From JAWLFY01 sp964462125 (GTDB lineage Bacteria > Planctomycetota > Planctomycetia > Pirellulales > Pirellulaceae), in the NCBI GenBank assembly GCA_964462125.1, contig CAYWXT010000092.1, forward strand, positions 1-19,031: a stretch of 19,031 nucleotides of DNA, written 5' to 3'. Positions 14,134 to 19,031 of the stretch are shown here, in pieces. Position 1 is the stretch's first letter, and each line of letters begins with the position of its first letter. The notes below the pieces were generated by a model. The model was not told the DNA's origin. It saw only the letters and a list, made by a program, of their open reading frames with translations, and ran no database searches. Position numbers and translations under genes: made by a program.

Positions 14134-15512
14134 AACTGGAAGTAGACAAACGGACGGAAGCCGCGAGGAGCGTACAGCCATAGCGACCAGAGGATAATGG
14201 TCGTCACCGCCGGTGAGTACCAGGCGTCCCAGGGTAATCGCATCGCACGCCGCAGCTTCGTCCGCCACGCCACATGCTCGGCGACCAGGCAGCCGAGGGC
14301 CGCCAGCCCCAGCGGTGGGAACCAGTCGATCCCCCGCGGCAAGGTCGCCATGCGGCTCAAAATCGTCGCCGAGACGCCCAGGTCAGCACTGCGAAACAGC
14401 ACCCAGCCGACAACGATCACGCCCAGTGTCAAGAAACCTCCGACCGGCGCCGGTGGCCGCCGCAGCGTCAGCCCGCGGAATGCCCGCTGCACCGCCAACG
14501 CCGAACCGTGCCAAAGGCCCCACAACACAAACGTCCACGCCGCCCCATGCCACAAACCGCCCAATGCCATCGTCACCATGAGGTTGCGATAGGTCGCCGC
14601 CACCCCCCGCCGTGAACCGCCCAGTGGAATGTAAAGGTAATCGCGGAGCCAGCGAGAGAGCGTCATGTGCCAGCGATGCCAAAAGTCGGCGATCGACGTC
14701 GCCAGATAAGGATGCCGAAAATTGACCGGGAATCGGTAACCCAACATCTTCGCAGCCCCGATCGCCATGTCGCTGTAGCCGGCAAAGTCGTAGTAGATCT
14801 GGCCGGTGTAGGCCAACACCGCAATCCACACCGTCACCCCGCTGTACAACTCCGGACCGGCGAAAACCACGTCGGCGACCTCCCCCAAACGGTCCGCCAA
14901 CAATACTTTCTTGACCGCACCGCGAAGCAACTGCTGACAACCACCATAGAACCGGCGACCCGACCAACGCGGAACCTCCTGCAACTGCGGCAGCAGCTCG
15001 CGGGCACGGACGATCGGGCCGGCAACCAGCTGCGGAAAGAAGGCGACGTACAACGCGAAATCGAGTGGCCGCTGCACCGGCCGCAACACCCCGCGGTAGA
15101 CATCGATCGTGTAGCTGAGCGTTTGAAACGTGTAAAACGAAATCCCCACCGGCAGAATGATCTCCAGCGTCGTCGCGCTCCAACCCAACGACTCGACCAG
15201 CGGTCGCGCCGACTCGATGAAAAAATTGAAGTACTTGAAGAAGCCGAGCACGCCCAGGTTGACGCCAAGACTCAGCAGCAGCCAACGGCGGCGTGCGCCG
15301 ATCCCTGAAGCGGCGGCAATCCGTTTCGCAACGACGTAATCGACAACGGTCGATAAGACCAACAAGCCGCAGAATCGAATGTCCCAATGCGCATAAAAGT
15401 AGTAACTGGCCAGCAGCAACAGCGAGTTGCGTTGCCCACCGCTGCGACATGCCCAAGCGAGCGGCACGGTCAACGCAAAGAAAATCAGAAATTCAAGTTG
15501 CGTGAAGCCCAT
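14130..15512 (-). CDS. MBOAT-family O-acyltransferase (AlgI-like)
   Basis: This polytopic membrane enzyme moves acyl (usually acetyl) groups across the membrane for O-acylation of an extracellular polysaccharide. The 460 residues carry the AlgI/DltB hallmarks: FYTFQTLSYTIDVYRG (126-141), FFPQLVAGPIVRARELLPQL (158-177), DFAGYSDMAIGAAKMLGYRF (242-261), SIADFWHRWHMTLSRWLRDY (273-292) with His279/His282, IPLGGSRRG, and ALGGLWHGAAWTFVLWG with the catalytic His322. About ten membrane segments are visible. Start is ATG at 15510-15512, only 4 nt after the upstream SGNH stop, implying translational coupling. Its stop overlaps the converging hypothetical gene by four bases. The pair probably decorates the surface polymer, although the polymer genes are 5 kb away. 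Confidence 0.95.
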   Translation of the reverse strand: MGFTQLEFLIFFALTVPLAWACRSGGQRNSLLLLASYYFYAHWDIRFCGLLVLSTVVDYVVAKRIAAASGIGARRRWLLLSLGVNLGVLGFFKYFNFFIESARPLVESLGWSATTLEIILPVGISFYTFQTLSYTIDVYRGVLRPVQRPLDFALYVAFFPQLVAGPIVRARELLPQLQEVPRWSGRRFYGGCQQLLRGAVKKVLLADRLGEVADVVFAGPELYSGVTVWIAVLAYTGQIYYDFAGYSDMAIGAAKMLGYRFPVNFRHPYLATSIADFWHRWHMTLSRWLRDYLYIPLGGSRRGVAATYRNLMVTMALGGLWHGAAWTFVLWGLWHGSALAVQRAFRGLTLRRPPAPVGGFLTLGVIVVGWVLFRSADLGVSATILSRMATLPRGIDWFPPLGLAALGCLVAEHVAWRTKLRRAMRLPWDAWYSPAVTTIILWSLWLYAPRGFRPFVYFQF

Positions 15513-15516
15513 CGAG

Positions 15517-16599
15517 TCAGTCGTTCCGCGAAGGCTCCGGTGGAATGATCTCCCTCAGCGTGTCGACAAGCGCCGCGGCCAAGATGCGATAGCCGTCGGC
15601 GTTGAGATGCCCCACGCCGATCTGTCCGTTGTGGAACCCGTGGGGAAACGCTCCCTCCTGGGCCGAACGAAGCAATCGACTTCGGAGATCAACAAGCGTG
15701 ATTCCTTTCGACTCGGCCGCAGCACGCATCGCGTCCACCTGCTCAGCGTGCGGAGCGGCGCGGACCAAACGCCCATCAACGATCAGAGGGATCGGCGGGG
15801 CGTACAGAATCACCACTGGCAACTCCGTCGTGGCGCGGATCCCCCCCATGATCGCCGGCCAATCAAACTCCACCGTCGCCTCCGCTGACTCCGCCACCGA
15901 TTTCCGCACAGGCCCCGGTGCGAATCGTAGTCGTCGCGGCGTATTGCCATCCGCTTCGGTCAACAGCCGGCGCGCGCCATGAATGACAAAATCGGGCAAC
16001 ACGCGCACAAATACTGCCCGATCGGAAACCGTACGTCCGGCTCGCCGAGCCGGACCGTCACCAAGCGCAACGACCTCATCTCCAACCTCCGCCGTAGCAA
16101 CCAAATCCGGCAAATCCACAACCAGCAACACATGGGCCTGAATCGAGAACTCCGGCTCCACCCGAGGCATCTGCGGCAACCAAGACGCCGCGTCTTCGCC
16201 GCTCCGCGCGAAGGGCAAGACCGCCAGAGACCTGCCGCGACGCTCGAACAGCCGCTCCGCCTGGGCGAAAAGCTTCGCGTCATCCGACAGGCAAACCCCT
16301 TCCGCCTGAGAATCGCCCCATAACGCCACCTGCAACGACCGGTCGCCGGAACGCGGCAGCTCCGTTTTCCCACGCATCCCATGGGGACCGATCGCTGTGG
16401 TCGCGTAACCCTCATTTCGCCACCGGTAATGACTGCCAGGGGGCATCGTGAACCCGCCTCGCAGCGGATCGGGTTCAAGGGCAACGTAACTGCGGACGAA
16501 CAATGGCGACGTTACGCCGAAGATCAGCGTGCCGAGGGCCGTCCCGGTGAACCAGCGGACGATGAACCGGTACGCGCCAGTGGACATCATCGGTACCAT
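15517..16599 (-). CDS. Membrane-anchored SGNH-hydrolase-like protein paired with MBOAT
   Basis: Numbered from ATG at 16599 (360 aa), a single hydrophobic anchor (FTGTALGTLIFGVTSPLFV, about 17-35) is followed by a periplasmic domain. QVALWGDSQAEGVCL (about 90-104) is SGNH block I with the GDS serine at 97, FARSGEDAASWL resembles the Gly block, and GHLNADGYRILA (330-341) gives the block V His331. The residue three before this His is Gly, not the Asp of the canonical D-x-x-H, so the triad seems incomplete. Proteins of this type next to an MBOAT (compare AlgX/AlgJ with AlgI) accept the acyl group and place it on the polymer. A GTG at 16614 would add five residues; ATG 16590 and 16587 are alternatives. 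It lies 33 nt after the cyclophilin stop. Confidence 0.8.
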   Translation of the reverse strand: MVPMMSTGAYRFIVRWFTGTALGTLIFGVTSPLFVRSYVALEPDPLRGGFTMPPGSHYRWRNEGYATTAIGPHGMRGKTELPRSGDRSLQVALWGDSQAEGVCLSDDAKLFAQAERLFERRGRSLAVLPFARSGEDAASWLPQMPRVEPEFSIQAHVLLVVDLPDLVATAEVGDEVVALGDGPARRAGRTVSDRAVFVRVLPDFVIHGARRLLTEADGNTPRRLRFAPGPVRKSVAESAEATVEFDWPAIMGGIRATTELPVVILYAPPIPLIVDGRLVRAAPHAEQVDAMRAAAESKGITLVDLRSRLLRSAQEGAFPHGFHNGQIGVGHLNADGYRILAAALVDTLREIIPPEPSRND

Positions 16600-16632
16600 C
16601 GCCGTCCCGTTCACTGTGTGGTATGACCCGCG

Positions 16633-17064
16633 TCATTCCTCGGTCACGCGAACCGTGGCCATCTTGTCGCCCTGGTTAATCGAATCGACCACCCCTTGGC
16701 CCTCGATCACCTTGCCGAAGATGCTGTGCTTGCCATCGAGCCAGGGGGTCGCCACGTGCGTGATGAAAAACTGCGAGCCGTTGGTGTTCGGCCCCGCGTT
16801 GGCCATCGACAGCACACCGGGGCCGTCGTGCGTGAGATCGGGATGAAACTCGTCCTCGAATTGGTACCCCGGGCCGCCCGTTCCTGTCCCCTCCGGACAA
16901 CCGCCCTGGACCATGAAATCGGGGATCACACGGTGGAAGGTCAAGCCGTCGTAAAATTCCTGCCCGCACAGCTGCTCGAAATTCTCCACCGTCTTCGGGG
17001 CTTGCTCAGGAAACAATTCAACGCGAATCGTCCCTTTCTCGGTGTCAAAGGTGGCGACTTTCAT
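16633..17064 (-). CDS. Peptidyl-prolyl cis-trans isomerase, cyclophilin type
   Basis: The enzyme speeds cis-trans isomerisation of Xaa-Pro bonds. Numbered from ATG at 17064 (143 aa), LTFHRVIPDFMVQGG gives Arg45, Phe50 and Gln53, GPNTNGSQFFITH gives Phe100, and PWLDGKHSIFGKV gives Trp108 and His113, matching Arg55, Phe60, Gln63, Phe113, Trp121 and His126 of human cyclophilin A. The active site is complete. There is no signal peptide, so the protein is likely cytoplasmic. The frame extends 13 codons upstream, but ATG 17064 has AAGG 6 nt before it and starts exactly at the family N-terminus. It may share a transcript with the SGNH and MBOAT genes. Confidence 0.96.
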   Translation of the reverse strand: MKVATFDTEKGTIRVELFPEQAPKTVENFEQLCGQEFYDGLTFHRVIPDFMVQGGCPEGTGTGGPGYQFEDEFHPDLTHDGPGVLSMANAGPNTNGSQFFITHVATPWLDGKHSIFGKVIEGQGVVDSINQGDKMATVRVTEE

Positions 17065-17139
17065 GGTGGCCTTATCGGTTCGTGTCAGAAAAGTAAAAAA
17101 CATCGAGCGACGACATGAAAGGCCATCGTCCCAATGGAT

Positions 17140-17187
17140 CGGCGTTATCGGCCGTCGGCGCTATCGGTCGTCGGCGCTATCGGTCGG
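17140..17187. repeat. Tandem 16-bp repeat, three copies
   Basis: Three adjacent 16-nt units, CGGCGTTATCGGCCGT, CGGCGCTATCGGTCGT and CGGCGCTATCGGTCGG, lie between the Coa1-like gene and the cyclophilin gene. They differ at two or three positions. The absence of spacers rules out a CRISPR array. Confidence 0.85.
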
Positions 17188-17197
17188 CAGATGCGTG

Positions 17198-17743
17198 TCA
17201 GGGTTCTGCCGGCTCCTCATCGGCCGGCTCCTCGTCGGCCGGAGCATCAAAATCGGGGAGTCCAATGTCATCGGCATCGATCATCAGGTCATCGGAGGAC
17301 GACAGCGGGTGGCGGGTGCCGTCGGCCAGGATCAACTCGGTCGGCTTCACCCCGCCAGCTTCTTGACGAGCGACAACCTGTCCCTCGCCCCTGTTTCCTT
17401 GGACGTCAAACACCAGCAAATCGTCCCCGGGACGATCTTGGTTTTCCTGAGCGGTTGCTGTCAAACTCATCTCCGCCGACTCGACATCACCAAGATGTTC
17501 CCGGATGGTCGGATCACCCTGCAATTCCGCCCGGAGTTCCTCCCCCAACATGCCCGCACCCCACTGGTAGGCAAAGAAAATCGACCCGCAGCAGGCAAGT
17601 CCACCGAGAATCCCCACTCCGGCCACGATACCGATCACCCACAACCAGACGTTGCGATTCTTCGGAGCCGATGAGTCAGCGCCGGTGCCGGAAGGCTCGT
17701 CGTATCCTGGGCGTTCGAAGGGGTCACGTGGGGCGTTCGACAT
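17198..17743 (-). CDS. Single-pass membrane protein with Coa1-like soluble domain
   Basis: ATG at 17741-17743 is preferred because GGAGG lies 11 nt upstream; the frame stays open 22 codons further. From this start (181 aa), residues 1-30 are Pro/Ser/Asp-rich and cytoplasmic-looking, 32-59 form a Trp/Gly-rich membrane segment (VWLWVIGIVAGVGILGGLACC), and 75-130 read GDPTIREHLGDVESAEMSL, then LLVFDVQGNRGEGQVVAR. The N-P-x-I/V-x-x-x-L-G-x-P/V start and the V-x-G-x-x-G-x-G-x-V strand resemble the Coa1/Tim21-like domain seen in several planctomycete membrane proteins; this is a pattern judgement without a search. The tail is acidic with a repeated ADEEP. No cytochrome oxidase genes are nearby, so the function stays open. 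Confidence 0.7.
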   Translation of the reverse strand: MSNAPRDPFERPGYDEPSGTGADSSAPKNRNVWLWVIGIVAGVGILGGLACCGSIFFAYQWGAGMLGEELRAELQGDPTIREHLGDVESAEMSLTATAQENQDRPGDDLLVFDVQGNRGEGQVVARQEAGGVKPTELILADGTRHPLSSSDDLMIDADDIGLPDFDAPADEEPADEEPAEP

Positions 17744-17983
17744 CAGACGCTGGTCCTCCGGTTTCAGATCCTCAGGGGCGGTCGGACAACGCAAACTCGT
17801 TGCCGACAAATTTCCACCGTTCAGCGTACATTAGATCTCGATCGCCCGCGACGTGATAGGTGACCGCGTTCCCCCCCTCGCTCCCCCGCTCCGCGTGGTC
17901 GCGTCCCTTCGGCCGCGGCCCTCGCGAAACAACACGCGTCCCCTCCGCTTCCAAGCCTGTGCGACGATGCAGCAACGTCGCCG
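17744..17983. other. Intergenic spacer downstream of the RecQ-like gene
   Basis: This 240-nt gap lies between the recQ stop and the Coa1-like start, both on the minus strand. It is pyrimidine-rich on the plus strand (CCCCCCCTCGCTCCCCCGC near 17871). I see no tRNA, repeat or clear terminator. Confidence 0.4.
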
Positions 17984-19031
17984 TCACGGATCACCGACCT
18001 GTTTCAAAACATCGGCGAAAGGAATCCGGTCACAGAGTCCGAAACTCGGGTCCCGGGTCAGTCTCGCACGGACGAACCGCGGCGATGACATCCCGCACAG
18101 GAACCGGGCCCGGTCCCGCGCTGAGGTGAAGTGATCGGGATACTTACGCGTCAGCGAGTTGATCGCTGAGAGCGCCGAGGATCCGATCGCGCGCGACGGG
18201 ATCTCGGGGATTGGCTGAGGCCCCTCCCCGCGGCACGCCGTGCAGCGCCCGCATGGCTGCTCCAGGATCTCGCCAAAATGTTCCGAAAGAATGCCCGCCT
18301 GACACGACTCGCCACGCACCAATCCGAACACCTCATCCAGCCGGTTCATCTCTGACGCTTCACGCTGTTCCAACCGCTCGAACAGCTCATCGGCGAGCAC
18401 CTTCGGCCGCTCGATTCGCCGCAGCCATCGATAGCCGTGCGCCAACCCACTCGCCTGAACCTCGATCCATCCCTGCTCGGCAAGGTAATCGAGTGCCCGG
18501 ACGATCCGCTCACGCTCGCAGTTGAGCCGATCGGTCGCAACCACCATGTTCAATAAAAACCACGTCCGGCCTTGGGTCAGTGACGACAAGATTCCCGAAA
18601 CGAACTGCCGCCGTTCACCCTGGAAGTGGCTCAAGATCTTCGCCGATCCCACCAGCGGCTTGACCTTGTAGGTGTCATAGCGGGGAGAGGTCGCCCGCAG
18701 ATACCCCTGCAATTCCAAATAGGTCAGGATCGTTCGCAGCACGAGAATGCGAATGTCGGATTCGTTCGACAGTTGGTAATGCGAAACATGAAAGGCGTCG
18801 GGTTGACCGATCAACAATTCCATCAATCGGCCCACCGCCTGCCGCGACGGAGTATCGCCGTAGGTAAAATTCTCCAGCACGATGCGGTCTTCAGGGACCA
18901 GGAGCATTTCACAGATCGCGTCCTCGCCGTCGCGGCCGGCGCGACCGACCTCCTGAGCGTACGACTCCAGTGACTTCGGCGGGTTGAAATGGTAGACGTA
19001 ACGCAAATTCGGCTTGTCGATGCCCATGCCG
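17984..19031 (-). CDS. RecQ-family ATP-dependent DNA helicase, C-terminal part
   Basis: The gene runs off the right edge, so the N-terminal helicase lobe (Walker A, DEAH) is not visible. The fragment begins inside GMGIDKPNLRYVYHFN, followed by the motif VI region ESYAQEVGRAGRDGE (arginine finger), both diagnostic of RecQ-type superfamily 2 helicases. Further on, the zinc-binding Cys set appears as ESCQAGILSEHFGE followed by QPCGRCTACRGE, with four Cys as in RecQ. Between these lies a winged-helix-like part with insertions longer than in E. coli RecQ (RQAVGRLMELLIGQPDAFHV and beyond). No HRDC domain is apparent at the end. It would unwind 3'-5' in recombination or replication repair. Whether this is the main RecQ or a second paralogue cannot be told here. 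Confidence 0.93.
   Translation of the reverse strand, partial: GMGIDKPNLRYVYHFNPPKSLESYAQEVGRAGRDGEDAICEMLLVPEDRIVLENFTYGDTPSRQAVGRLMELLIGQPDAFHVSHYQLSNESDIRILVLRTILTYLELQGYLRATSPRYDTYKVKPLVGSAKILSHFQGERRQFVSGILSSLTQGRTWFLLNMVVATDRLNCERERIVRALDYLAEQGWIEVQASGLAHGYRWLRRIERPKVLADELFERLEQREASEMNRLDEVFGLVRGESCQAGILSEHFGEILEQPCGRCTACRGEGPQPIPEIPSRAIGSSALSAINSLTRKYPDHFTSARDRARFLCGMSSPRFVRARLTRDPSFGLCDRIPFADVLKQVGDP

Noticed and set aside
13294..14268. 324-codon open frame on the minus strand
   Set aside because: It covers the CBS promoter region and runs antisense to the 13654 gene and into the MBOAT 3' end. Translation looks like a mirror of the real gene.
14383..15456. 357-codon minus-strand frame within the MBOAT gene
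   Set aside because: It is a shifted frame of MBOAT, rich in Arg/Gly/Ala, and lacks membrane segments; the MBOAT frame has all family motifs.

Overview
This window is GC-rich bacterial DNA that reads like a Pirellulaceae (Planctomycetes) chromosome, close to Rhodopirellula and its relatives. That placement is an inference from the protein families: an Uma2 endonuclease, an animal-type UDP-glucose dehydrogenase, planctomycete-style NusG and Wza-like proteins, an MBOAT/SGNH pair, and few strong Shine-Dalgarno sites. No 16S or other taxonomic marker is present. A run of ten N at 4712-4721 marks a scaffold gap.

Left half (1-9683) is an exopolysaccharide locus built from two divergent arms. The minus-strand arm reads, in transcription order: a WecA/MraY-type sugar-phosphate transferase with a long soluble C-terminus (6911-5340), a NusG/RfaH-like antiterminator broken by the N gap (5095-4542), UDP-glucose 6-dehydrogenase (4405-2990), a nucleotidyltransferase-like protein (2746-2162), GDP-mannose 4,6-dehydratase (2067-1024), an Uma2 endonuclease (1008-472), and an O-antigen-ligase-like N-terminus that turns into a squalene-cyclase-like repeat at the window edge. 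The plus-strand arm has a lipoprotein of unknown function (7381-8232) and a Wza-like polysaccharide export lipoprotein (8316-9683). Together these would load the first sugar on undecaprenyl phosphate, supply UDP-glucuronate and GDP-4-keto-6-deoxymannose (precursor of fucose or rhamnose), keep transcription going through a long operon, and export the polymer.

Middle (9778-14133): convergent pdxH; an intergenic stretch with a perfect 10-bp inverted repeat and a sequence word also found in the leader of the nusG-like gene; an MsbA-type ABC exporter with a coiled-coil insert in its first extracytoplasmic loop; a two-CBS-domain protein; and, divergent from it, a 159-residue protein that I do not recognise.

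Right part (14130-19031, all minus strand): an MBOAT O-acyltransferase coupled by a 4-nt gap to an SGNH-like membrane-anchored protein (polymer O-acylation), a cyclophilin, a single-pass membrane protein with a Coa1-like soluble domain, and the C-terminal part of a RecQ helicase that runs off the right edge.

I found no rRNA, tRNA, CRISPR array or insertion sequence. The observations most worth a second look are the chimeric reading frame at the left edge, the NusG-paralogue gene with its large leader hairpin, and the interspersed intergenic repeat.
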